From the NCBI GenBank assembly GCA_963575745.1, contig CAUYUJ010018714.1, positions 133,153 to 197,152 of the forward strand: 64,000 nucleotides of DNA. Reading direction: 5' to 3'. Within the stretch, counting starts at the first letter, position 1; each line of letters begins with the position of its first letter. Origin of the DNA: Prorocentrum cordatum. Taxonomy: Eukaryota; Sar; Dinophyceae; Prorocentrales; Prorocentraceae. Below, piece by piece: positions 10,981 through 21,056 of the stretch. The notes below the pieces were generated by a model, which was not told the DNA's origin, searched no databases, and saw only the letters and a program-made list of their open reading frames with translations. Position numbers and translations under genes: made by a program.

Positions 10981-12126
10981 CGCTCGACTGAGTGCACGGC
11001 AAAGGGGGTCGTTAATGTAGCGGCGGAATGGAGTGGCTGGCAAGCACCTGGGCCAAGGCAGCCACGGGCCGCTGGTCGTTGCTTTGGAAGCAAGCTCAGG
11101 CCAGAGGACGAGCTGGGAGCAGGGGCACGGGAGGCAGCAGCAGCAGGGAGGATTCACAGCAGGAGCAACAGCAGAAGCAGGATGTGCAGGAGGAGCAGCA
11201 GGAGCAGGAGCCGCAGAACCAGGAGCCGCAGAACCATCGGCTTGCCTGCTGGCCCAACTCCACTCGGAATCCGTCCTGAGCCTGGGTCGGACCACGTCTT
11301 CGAGCCGCGTCCAGCTGTGGCGACGCAGGGGGGGGAGGAGGGGGCAAAGAACCACCTCCCATCCCGCTTAAGACAAGATCATGAGCGCAAGCACGACATT
11401 GGATCAGAACGCCCAGAAGCTCCAGCCGATTTCGAGGAGCTGGAAGAGGAGGCGAGGGACATCCAAGAGCTCGCAGAGGAGGCGACTTCCTGGAGGGATC
11501 CGAAAGCGTCGAGGGGACGGCCGACCCCCGTTGTAGAGCCAAGCCTGTGGCAGTCCGGACCAATCCCACCAGCCCTCTGGGCCTAGGTGGTTGAGTGCGC
11601 TTCCTCTTCCAGCCCCCGTCCTCCCCCTTCGGAGATCGGCACATACTCTTTCCCTGCCCTCTGCACTCAGTGGGTTTGGACAGGGAAGGGGGGGGCTGCG
11701 AGAGGTTGCCGTGGGGCGTCTACGACGGCCCAAGATGGCTCCAAGATGGCGTGAGGTATCTCAAGATGGCCTCCATGACGGCACCCAAATGGTCAAAGAT
11801 GGCACACATGGCACCCAGCATGCCTCCAAGAGGCCCCGAGACTGCCCCAAGACGGCCCCAGTCGGCCGCGGTGCCTCCCACTTCCCTGATGAGGGCAACT
11901 CGCCTGGCGATCGTTTCAGGATGGTCGGCGGGGAGCTACATGCGCGAAGCGTCAGGAATGACAACGCTTCAAGCTGAGGAGGGGATGAGCGCGGGCCTCG
12001 AAAGGGATGCCCAGGCCGCCCGCCCGTGTTTCCCCGGCCGAATTGCACATTGAGAACATCGAAGCCCTCCCCGGCTAGCGGGGGGACTGCCTGGAGGCGC
12101 GGCGCCCCGGCGACGCGGCCAAGCGC

Positions 12127-12519
12127 TCACCACTTGCGCTCCCAGCGGGCGCCGCTCTCCCACATGACGGTCTGGTTCGGCAGCATCTGGCCCTCCGGGA
12201 ACGGCGGCTCCACCAGCACCCTGGTGCCGCGCACGACACCCTTCTTCTCGTACATCTCGCCGCTCTTCTTCTTCAGCTGGAAGGAGATCGAGCACTTGTC
12301 CTGCTTCACCTGGAACAGCTCGCCGTGCGCGTCCGCGAACCACTTCTCGCCGCCGAGGTCGGCGCAGCCGGACTTGGCGATCGCAGCCTCGAGCTCCGCC
12401 GCGCGCGTGCGCTCCATCTGCCGCCTGCGGGCGCCCTTGGGGCGATCCTCCTCCGAGTCCAGGGCGCTGGCCTGCACGAAGGCGAGCGCCATCAGCATCA
12501 CCGCCAGCACGCGCGCCAT
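12127..12519 (-). CDS. Array gene copy 6: small secreted protein
   Basis: Intact, protein identical to copy 1. It is followed upstream by the last complete type-A spacer. The flank reads ggtcgttagtgtagc where most copies have ggtcgttaatgtagc, a change upstream of the inferred splice acceptor. Confidence 0.85.
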   Translation of the reverse strand: MARVLAVMLMALAFVQASALDSEEDRPKGARRRQMERTRAAELEAAIAKSGCADLGGEKWFADAHGELFQVKQDKCSISFQLKKKSGEMYEKKGVVRGTRVLVEPPFPEGQMLPNQTVMWESGARWERKW

Positions 12520-13654
12520 CGCTCGACTGAGTGCACGGCAAGGGGGGTCGTTAGTGTAGCGGCGGAATGGAGTGGCTGGCAAGCACCTGGGCCAAGGCAG
12601 CCACGGGCCGCTGGTCGTTGCTTTGGAAGCAAGCTCAGGCCAGAGGACGAGCTGGGAGCAGGGGCACGGGAGGCAGCAGCAGCAGGGAGGATTCACAGCA
12701 GGAGCAACAGCAGAAGCAGGATGTGCAGGAGGAGCAGCAGGAGCGAGGGGAGCCGCAGAACCATCGGCTTGCCTGCTGGCCCAACTCCACTCGGAATCCG
12801 TCCTGAGCCTGGGTCGGACCACGTCTTCGAGCCGCGTCCAGCTGTGGCGACGCAGGGGGGGGAGGAGGGGGCAACGAACCACCTCCCATCCCGCTTAAGA
12901 CAAGATCATGAGCGCAAGCACGACATTGGATCAGAACGCCCAGAAGCTCCAGCCGATTTCGAGGAGCTGGAAGAGGAGGCGAGGGACATCCAAGAGCTCG
13001 CAGAGGAGGCGACTTCCTGGAGGGATCCGAAAGCGTCGAGGGGACGGCCGACCCCCGTTGTAGAGCCAAGCCTGTGGCAGTCCGGACCAATCCCACCAGC
13101 CCTCTGGGCCTAGGTGGTTGAGCGCGCTTCCTCTTCCAGCCCCCGTCCTCCCCCTTCGGAGATCGGCACATACTCTTTCCCTGCCCTCTGCACTCAGTGG
13201 GTTTGGACAGGAAAGGGGGGGGGCTGCGAGAGGTTGCCATGGGGCGTCTACGACGGCCCAAGATGGCTCCAAGATGGCGTGAGGTATCTCAAGATGGCCT
13301 CCATGACGGCACCCAAATGGTCAAAGATGGCACACATGGCACCCAGCATGCCTCCAAGAGGCCCCGAGACTGCCCCAAGACGGCCCCAGTCGGCCGCGGT
13401 GCCTCCCACTTCCCTGATGAGGGCAACTCGCCTGGCGATCGTTTCAGGATGGTCGGCGGGGAGCTACATGCGCGAAGCGTCAGGAATGACAACCCTTCAA
13501 GCCGAGGAGGGGATGAGCGCGGGCCTCGAAAGGGATGCCCAGGCCGCCCGCCTGTGTTTCCCCGACCGAATTGCACATTGAGAACATCGAAGCCCTCCCC
13601 GGCTGGCGGGGAGAGGGCCTGGAGGCGCGGCGCCCCGGCGACGCGGCCTAGCGC

Positions 13655-14046
13655 TCACCACTTGCGCTCCCAGCGGGCGCCGCTCTCCCACATGACGGTC
13701 TGGTTCGGCAGCATCTGGCCCTCCGGGAACGGCGGCTCCACCAGCACCCTGGTGCCGCGCACGACACCCTTCTTCTCGTACATCTCGCCGCTCTTCTTCT
13801 TCAGCTGGAAGGAGATCGGCACTTGTCCTGCTTCACCTGGAACAGCTCGCCGTGCGCGTCGCGAAACCACTTCTCGCCGCCGAGGTCGGCGCAGCCAGAC
13901 TTGGCGATCGCAGCCTCGAGCTCCGCCGCGCGCGTGCGCTCCATCTGCCGCCTGCGGGCGCCCTTGGGGCGATCCTCCTCCGAGTCCAGGGCGCTGGCCT
14001 GCACGAAGGCGAGCGCCATCAGCATCACCGCCAGCACGCGCGCCAT
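13655..14046 (-). pseudogene. Array gene copy 7, frameshifted
   Basis: It is 392 instead of 393 bp. One A is missing just after the Cys76 codon (ggagatcggcac versus ggagatcgagcac in intact copies), so the last 54 residues are lost in the original frame. The remaining frame from ISFQLKKK onward is still readable. A second lesion, one base lost and one gained within a few bases, changes WFADAHG to WFRDAHG without a net shift. This is the only broken copy seen and the last before the 28.9-kb interruption. Confidence 0.9.
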
Positions 14047-14346
14047 CGCTCGACTGAGTGCACGGCAAGGGGGGTCGTTAATGTAGCAGCGGAATGGAGT
14101 GGCTGGCAAGCACCTGGGCCGAGGCAGCCACGGGCCGCTGGTCGTTGCTTTGGAAGCAAGCTCAGGCCAGAGGACGAGCTGGGAGCAGGGGCACGGGAGG
14201 CAGCAGCAGCAGGGAGGATTCACAGCAGGAGCAACAGCAGAAGCAGGATGTGCAGGAGGAGCAGCAGGAGCGAGGGGAGCCGCAGAACCATCGGCTTGCC
14301 TGCTGGCCCAACTCCAATATAAGTCCGCACTGAGCCTGGGTCGGAC

Positions 14347-16174
14347 GTGAGTATCGCCGTTGTGGGTATCGCCATCGGTGGATCTCCATATGGGGCCACG
14401 AAGCGTGTACGGGGTGTACCGACATAGGGCGGGAACGTATGTGGGCTCAACCATTGGAGAATTTGGTGGCGCTCCGTATGGGGCCACGAAACGTGCGAGA
14501 GGTGTGCCTAAATGGAGCGGGGCCGCCATGCGAACGTCGCCACTGGGGACTTCGGTGGAGCTCCCCATGGGACCACGAAACGATTGAGGGGTATGCAGAA
14601 ATGGGCGGGGGGGACGCATGCAAACGTTGCCACTGAACATCGGTGGAGCTCCGTATGGGGCCACGAAACGCGTGAGGGGTGTGCCAAATTGGGGGGGATG
14701 CGGGACGCATGTGATCACAGCCACTGGGGCCTTCGGGCCTTCGGTGGAGCTCCGTATGGAGCCACGAATCGCGTGAGAGGTGTGCCGAAATGGGCGTGGG
14801 GAGACGCACGTGATCACAGCCACTGTTGCCTCTGGTAGAGCTCCCCATGGGGCCACGAAACGCTGTACTGGGAAGCGCGGGCGCATGTGATCACAACCTC
14901 TGGGGCAGTATGGGGCCACGAAACGCAATATTGGGTAGCGCGGGACGCATGTGGTCACAGCCACTGTGGCTTTCGGTGGAGCGCCCTATGGGGCCACGAA
15001 CCGCAGTAATGGGTGTCGCGGGACGCCTGTGGTCACAACCACTTGGGCCTTCGGTGGAACTCCCTATTGGGGCCACCAGAGGCAATACTGGGTGGCACGA
15101 GACGCATGTGGTCACAGCCACTAGGGCCTTCAGCGGAGCTCCCCATGGGGTCACGAAACGCTGTACTGGGTAGCGAGGGACGCATGTGGTCACAGCCACT
15201 AAGGCCTTCAATGGAGCTCCCCATGGTGCCACGAAACGCTGTACTGGTTGGCGCGGGACGCATGGTGTCACAGCCACTGGGGCCTCTGGTAGAGCTCCCT
15301 ATGGGGCCACGAAACGCCTAACTCAGGAGCGCGGGGCACATGTGGTCATAACAACCGGGGCGATCCCTATGTGGCCTCGAAACGCCGCACTGGGTGGCGA
15401 CGGACCCATGGTGTCACAACCACTGGGGCCTTCGGTGGAGCTCCATATGGGGCCACAGCCACTGGGGCCGTCAGTGGAGCTCCCCATGGGGCCACGAAAC
15501 GCTGTACTGGGTAGCAAGGTGGTCACAGCCATTGGGGCCTTCGGTGGAGGTGCTTATGCCACGAAAAGTAGTACTGGGTGGCGCGAGACGTATGTGATCA
15601 CAGCCACTGGGGCCTTCGATGGAGCTCCCTATGAGGCCACGAGACGCCGTATTGGAAAGCGAGGGACGCATTTGGTCACAGACACTGGAGCCTTCGGTGG
15701 AGCTCCCTATGGGGCCACGAAAGGCAATGCTGGGTGGCGCGAGACGCATGTTGGCACAGCCACTGGGGCCTCTGGTAGAGTTCCCTCTCGGGCCACGAAA
15801 CGCCATACTCAGGGGAGCGGGACACATGTGGTCACAGCCACTGGGGCCTTCGGTGGAGTTCCCGAATGGGTGGCGCGGGTCCCATTGTGTCACAGCCACT
15901 GGGGCCTTCGGTGGAGCTCCCTATGGGGCCACGAAAGGAAATACTGGGTGGCGCGAGACGCATGTGGTCGTAGCCACTGGGGCCGTCAGTGGAGCTCCCA
16001 GTGGGGCCACGAAGCGCTGCACTGGGTGGCGCGGAACGCATGTGGTCAGAACAACTGGGGCCTTCGGTGGAGCTCCCTATGGGCCCTCGAAACGCCGCAC
16101 TGGGTGGCGCGGGACTCATGGTGTCACAGCCACTTGGGCCTCTGGTGGAGCTCACTATGGGGCCACGAAGCGCC
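14347..16174. repeat. 78-bp minisatellite block 1, left part
   Basis: Units of 78 bp with core GTGGTCACAGCCACTGGGGC and GGGGCCACGAAACGCCGTAC. The first units are divergent (gtatcgccatcggtggatc), as at the start of every other block. The array stops in mid-unit at GCCGTAC where the 17.2-kb insertion begins and resumes in register at 33405. Confidence 0.9.
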
Positions 16175-16178
16175 GTAC
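16175..16178. repeat. Target-site duplication, left copy (GTAC)
   Basis: GTAC is the end of the minisatellite core CGCCGTAC. The same four bases occur at 33401-33404. Removing the insertion and one GTAC restores CGCCGTACTGGGTGGCGC, the normal unit. Because GTAC is palindromic, a 2-bp TA duplication fits equally well. Confidence 0.8.
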
Positions 16179-16221
16179 ACCCCCCACAGTAACGTGGCAA
16201 ATCGCTAACGTAACCTGACCC
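16179..16221 (+). repeat. Left terminal inverted repeat of the 17.2-kb insertion
   Basis: Starts ACCCCCC and contains AACGTGG and CTAACGTAACCTGACC. It pairs with 33358-33400 over about 42 bp with small gaps. The CTAACCTGACCC motif recurs at about 16248-16260. Confidence 0.75.
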
Positions 16222-16364
16222 AGGCCCTGTCGACACTACGCCAAAGCTAACCTGACCCATTAAACCTGACGTGACCAACGGCTCGGCGACACCAGTGTGT
16301 CACGCGCGCGCGCTGAACATGCAATGCAAAAGTGCCAACTGTATCACTAACCCCTCTTCGTTTC

Positions 16365-16545
16365 CAATTAGGAATTTGGCCAGTGCTGAAGCGAGAGCCA
16401 CTTTCGTGATTATGGATGTGGCCGGCGCTGTGGCGAGAGCAAGATTTTGCAATCATGAATGTGGCTGGCGCTAAGGCGAGAGCAACTTTCGAAATCGTGG
16501 ATGTGGACGGCGCTGTGGCGAGAGCAAGATTTGCAATCCGCCGAC
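16365..16545 (+). repeat. 42-bp minisatellite, subterminal patch
   Basis: About four degenerate units of the form GATGTGGCCGGCGCTGWGGCGAGAGCAA...TTTGCAATCATG. The same family occurs at 20490-20995 and at 32488-33300, always in plus orientation. A unit equals 14 codons. Confidence 0.75.
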
Positions 16546-16739
16546 CCCTTGGGGTCATCGGCGTGTGAGATGCTTCCCCCCTCCCCAAACCCCTCCCCCC
16601 GGAGCCTGGTCCGGTCGTTTTGGAGGGGGGGGGGGGGGGGTCCGGCCGGATTCCCCGGGATCCGCCGGCGCGGTCCGGGGGGGGTCATCCGCTCCAGAGA
16701 GTCTGCTGGGGGGGCCGCAAACGAGCGAAGAGGCTCCCA

Positions 16740-17350
16740 AGAAGCTCTGCAGACGGTCCAAGAGGGCCCCGAGTCGCCGAAAAAACACTCGAAGACGGTC
16801 AAGATGGCCTCCAGATGGCCCCAGATGCCTCCAAGACGCCCCAAGAAGCTTCCAAGACGCCTCCCAAGATGGCCCCAAGAGGCCAAAATCGTCGATTTCC
16901 ATTGGTTTTTTCAACGTTTTTGGCCTTCGCGTTTTTTCGGGCTTCCGACGCTCCAAGACGGCGAAAGAAGCCCCCAAGACGGCATCAAGACGACCCGAGA
17001 GGCTCCCAAGTGGGCCCCAACACGGCCCAAGAGCGCCTCAAAACGGCTCAAGAGGGCCTTCAGACAGTCCAAGAGGGCCCACAGAGGGGCCCAAGAAAGG
17101 CTCCAGACGGGGACCACGAACCTAAAATTCTAGCCTTCCGCCCCAAAAGGCGCCAAGGAGGCCCCAAGAGGCCTCCAAGAGGCTCCAAGAAGCCCCCAAG
17201 AGGCCCCCAACAAGCCCAAAAAAAGCCCCAAGCTGCCCCAAAACAGCTCCCCAGAAGCCTCCAAACTGCCTCCCGCAGGCCCCCGAGAGGATTCTCACGA
17301 CGACGGCGCCAGAGGCTCCCACAACGGTCAACGAAGCCCCCAAGATGGCC
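16740..17350 (+). repeat. Degenerate CCAAGA/GGCCCC repeat, left copy
   Basis: Irregular repetition of CCAAGAGGCCCC and CCAAGACGGCCC, with a T-rich interruption at about 16890-16960 (ttttcggg next to cgctccaagacgg). The same layout, including a T-rich interruption, is seen at 19880-20425 on the other side of the helicase fragment. A related CCAAGACGGCCCC motif occurs in every array spacer. Long plus-strand frames here are by-products. Confidence 0.65.
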
Positions 17351-17553
17351 CCAAAAAGGTGCCCAGCCTACGCCGTCGAGTCTGTCGCCGCCATTGTCGT
17401 CCTCGTCGTGTTCTCCTGCTCCTTCTCATCCTCCTCTTCCGCCCCCTCCTCCCGTCTCCCCTCTCAGCTTTCTGTCTCGTATTCCCTCCACTGGCTCACT
17501 TTTCACCTTCTCCGCCTTTGGCTGCTCCCCCATCCTCCCTCCTCCACGTCCCC
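17351..17553. other. C/T-rich linker without a gene
   Basis: Pyrimidine-rich DNA between the CCAAGA repeat and the duplicated end of the helicase gene. No open frame of interest. Confidence 0.5.
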
Positions 17554-18090
17554 CTTATCCATCCCGTCCCCAGCGGTCAGATTCCTCGCAACTTCCGTGC
17601 CTTGTCGCAATGCTCGTCACTTGGTTCCGCCGGGCGTTTCGGAGGGTCTCTCCGCGGCGCTCGTCCCGCTTTAAAACACTTCGCGCACACAACTGGGTTG
17701 TTTCGCTTGAAATAATTCTTCTTCTGGTCTTTCGACAAATGGCCCCCGTCTGAAAACGCTGGTTTCTTCCCGTCCCCGTTCGGTGGGCACGCGGAGCATT
17801 CAAACTTTTTCGCCCCCGTGCGCGCATCGTGACACGCGCGGCACACGACTGGGCGATGCGCCTGGCCCGTCTTCCTATAATGTACTTTCTGGTTATCGGA
17901 CAAATGGCTCAAGTCTGTGAACGCGGGCGCCTTCCCATCCGCCCCCGTCGGGCATGCTCCACAACGGAAAATCTGGGCCTCCGATTTTTCGTGGCACGCG
18001 CGGCACATGACCGGGCGATGCGTTTGGCCCGTTCTCCTGTAATGTTCTTTCTGACTGTCCGATAAATGGCTCACGTCTGTAAACGCGGGC
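17554..18090 (-). pseudogene. Duplicated 3' end of the helicase/zinc-ribbon gene
   Basis: This 537-bp stretch appears identical to 18091-18627 immediately upstream. It carries the last two and a fraction of the Cys-rich repeats, then RKLRGI and the stop. It has no start region of its own, and the frame before it is the 3' non-coding DNA of the complete copy, so it is a dead tandem duplicate. Lack of visible divergence means a recent event, conversion, or an assembly artefact. Confidence 0.8.
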
Positions 18091-18113
18091 CTTATCCATC
18101 CCGTCCCCAGCGG

Positions 18114-19877
18114 TCAGATTCCTCGCAACTTCCGTGCCTTGTCGCAATGCTCGTCACTTGGTTCCGCCGGGCGTTTCGGAGGGTCTCTCCGCGGCGCTCG
18201 TCCCGCTTTAAAACACTTCGCGCACACAACTGGGTTGTTTCGCTTGAAATAATTCTTCTTCTGGTCTTTCGACAAATGGCCCCCGTCTGAAAACGCTGGT
18301 TTCTTCCCGTCCCCGTTCGGTGGGCACGCGGAGCATTCAAACTTTTTCGCCCCCGTGCGCGCATCGTGACACGCGCGGCACACGACTGGGCGATGCGCCT
18401 GGCCCGTCTTCCTATAATGTACTTTCTGGTTATCGGACAAATGGCTCAAGTCTGTGAACGCGGGCGCCTTCCCATCCGCCCCCGTCGGGCATGCTCCACA
18501 ACGGAAAATCTGGGCCTCCGATTTTTCGTGGCACGCGCGGCACATGACCGGGCGATGCGTTTGGCCCGTTCTCCTGTAATGTTCTTTCTGACTGTCCGAT
18601 AAATGGCTCACGTCTGTAAACGCGGGCGCCTTCCCATCCGCCCCCTTCGGGCATGCCCCACAACGGAAAACCTGGGCCTCCGACTTTTCCAGGCACGCGT
18701 GGCACATGACAGGGCGATGCGCCGTGCCCGTGTCCCAATAATGCCTTTTCTGACTCACCGTCAAATGGCGTGTGTCCATGATTTCGGGTCCCTTTCCATC
18801 CGCCCCCTTCGGGCATGCGGAGCACCGTAGCACCCGCGACTTCTCGTGCTCCTCCTGGCATGATCGGCACATCACTGGTCTATGGCCTGCGCCCGTTTTG
18901 TAGTACTTCTGCAGTTGATCCGGCGTCAAATGTCGTGTGTCTGTGAACGCCCCCCCTGTTCCATCCGCTTCTGACGGACACGCAGAACATTTCAGCGGCT
19001 TCTGTTGGCGCGCAGCTCGTCGCGCAGCGTTCATCTCGTTCTCGCACTCTCTTTCCTTCTGCGATTTGCTCCACTTGTTCCACCCGCCTTTTCTTTTCCC
19101 CGCGCACTTCTTGCAGAGCTTCTCTCCCGCGCTTTTCGTCGCATACTGGTTCGCCGCAATTTCTGCCTCCGTTTTCAGGAATTCCAGGCATTCACCGCAT
19201 CGAATCTTAAACTTCTCCTGCACCTGCCCCCGCCACGCCTCCGATGTCTTCCGTGACTTCCGTGCGGCGGCGGGCCCTGCGCACCGGTCGCATTTGCTTG
19301 TCCGCACGAACACTCTATTCCTTTCGACCCCCCCTCCCGCCACTGTGGACGCCATCTCAGCCCATTGCTCACAAGTCGTGCACCACTTTTCTCCTGCCCC
19401 CTTCAAATTCTCCATGCAGTCGCAGCAGAAGCTCGGGCCCGACTTCGCGGCGAACTCATTCGTCGTGAATTCAGCCTTTTCCTTCACTTCGCAGCATTTC
19501 CCGCACGTCTTCCGCGGCATCACCTTCTTCTCGATTTCGGACCACGGCAACGTCTCCCCGCGCAACTTTTGCAACAACAGCTTCGTTCCTTCCATGCCTC
19601 CTTGCGTGTACGGCTGTCTCGAAAATGGCCGATAGATGAGCAAGCCGCGGCGAGTCTTCACGCGCGTTATGGCCACGTAGCTCGACATCCAGCTGACGTT
19701 CCTGCCTTCCTCCAAATCCGCTATAACTGCGTCGAGCGTCCGCCCTTGCGCTGCGTGCGCCGTGCAGGCCAACCCGGGTGAGATTAAAAACTGTCTCCGT
19801 CGCACCCCCAACACGGGTTTCTTGCGGTACGAATCCAGGTGCCACGTTCTGGCACGAGGGACAATGGGATAGAGCAT
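18114..19877 (-). pseudogene. 5'-truncated Pif1-like helicase with C-terminal zinc-ribbon repeats
   Basis: An open frame of about 587 codons preserves only the end of a superfamily 1 helicase: motif V as TAHAAQGRTLDAV (19.77-19.74 kb) and motif VI as YVAITRVKTRRG (19.69-19.65 kb). Walker A and B are absent. Behind this come CxxC modules (CGKC, CCDC, CTTC) and five ~50-residue repeats of the form C-[SG]-A-C-P...F-[TS]-D...HL..QK.HY...HRPV-[MV]-C..C, probably zinc ribbons. The frame extends to 20015, but the extra part only translates the CCAAGA repeat, so the gene is cut at about 19880. Resemblance to the Pif1-like helicases abundant in dinoflagellates is from memory. Confidence 0.65.
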
Positions 19878-19879
19878 CC

Positions 19880-20425
19880 CGACGACCCAAGAGGGCCCAA
19901 AGACGCACCCAAGACGGTTCAAGAAGGCCCCGAGTCTCTGATAGATCGCTCCAATACGCCCAAAATAGCCCCAAGACGGCTGAAGAACCCTCCAAGAGCA
20001 CTTCCAAGGGGCCAAATCATAAATGTTCTGAAAACATATGTGGGGGATTTTGGTATTCTCGCCTTTTCGGCCTTCCGCCGCTCCATGACGTCCCTAGAAG
20101 CCTCCAAGACCACTCCAAGACGGCCCAAGAAGCCTCCAAGAGGGCCTCAAGACGGCCCCACAGGGCGGTCAAGACGGCCCAAGAGGCGCCCAAGACGGCC
20201 TACGAGGGCCCCCAGACAGCCTCAAGAGGGGCCCAAGAAGGGGAACGCGAACCGAAAATCCGAGCCTCCAGCCCCACGAAGCCCCGAGGAGGCCCCCAAG
20301 AGGCCTCAAGAGGCTCCCCAGATGCCTAAACGAGGCCCCAAAACGATCCCCGGAGGCCTCAAAACTGCCTCTAGGAGGCTCCCGAGAGGCTTCCCACGAG
20401 ACTCCAACGAACATCCAAGGGGCCT
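19880..20425 (+). repeat. Degenerate CCAAGA/GGCCCC repeat, right copy
   Basis: Same composition, orientation and internal T-rich interruption (ggggattttggtattctcgcc, about 20043-20063) as the copy at 16740-17350. Together the two bracket the helicase fragment. Confidence 0.65.
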
Positions 20426-20489
20426 ATGACCCACAACCCAGGCACGGCGGCGGGATGGGCCGAAGGCCATTACGTAGATATAGGGGTCG

Positions 20490-20995
20490 GCGGATGTGGC
20501 GCAAGCCTGTAGAATCATGGATGCGGCCGGCGCTGAAGCGACAGCAACATTTGCAATCATGGATGCGGCCAGCGCTAAGACGAGAGTAACTTTGGCAACC
20601 GTGGGTGCGGCTGGTGCTGAAGCGAGAACAACATTCGCAAGTGTGGATGTTGCCGGCGCCAATGCGACAGCAACACTCGCAATCAGAGATATGGCCAGCC
20701 TTGAGGCGAGAGCAACGTTCGCAATCCTGGATATGGCTGGCGCTGAGGCGACAGCAACTGTTGTAAACGTGCATGTGGCTGGCGATGCGGCTAGAGTGGC
20801 GTTTGCAATAACGGGTGCGGCCTGCACCGAAGCGAGAGCAACGTTCGCAAACATTGACGTGGCCCGCGAAGATGCGGAAGCAAAATTTGTGGTTCACGGA
20901 TGTGGCCTGCGCTGCGGCGACAGCAGCATTCTCAACCATGGATGCAGCCTGGGTTGCGGCCAACACAAAATCGATATACTGCATGTGGCCACTGG
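20490..20995 (+). repeat. 42-bp minisatellite, internal block
   Basis: About twelve units, clearest from 20518. Each translates in one plus frame to a variant of MDAAGAEATATFAI, 14 residues. Units differ at many positions, so the array is old. The open frame is a consequence of the period. Confidence 0.8.
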
Positions 20996-21056
20996 CGAAC
21001 CGAGAACATCCGTCGCAATCGTGGGCGAAGTGTTCCACTGCACACGCGCACTGGTT

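Larger units (their letters stand above)
4345..14346 (-). repeat. Tandem gene array, short-unit (type A) section, 7 units
   Basis: Gene 3' ends lie at 4483, 6007, 7533, 9059, 10588, 12127 and 13655, so the period is 1524-1539 bp. Each unit holds the 393-bp gene, a conserved upstream flank rich in CAG/GGA triplets, a block ending near CTCTGGGCCTAGG or CTCTGGGCCTTGG, a degenerate CAAGATGGC-rich block and a downstream flank. Type A lacks the minisatellite, GGA tract and pyrimidine tract of the long units. Long plus-strand frames in the spacers (for example 9499-10512) break at different places in different units and are treated as non-coding. Confidence 0.9.

Noticed and set aside
20490-20995. 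CRISPR-like regular repeats
   Set aside because: Units are contiguous and degenerate, with no unique spacers; the context is eukaryotic.
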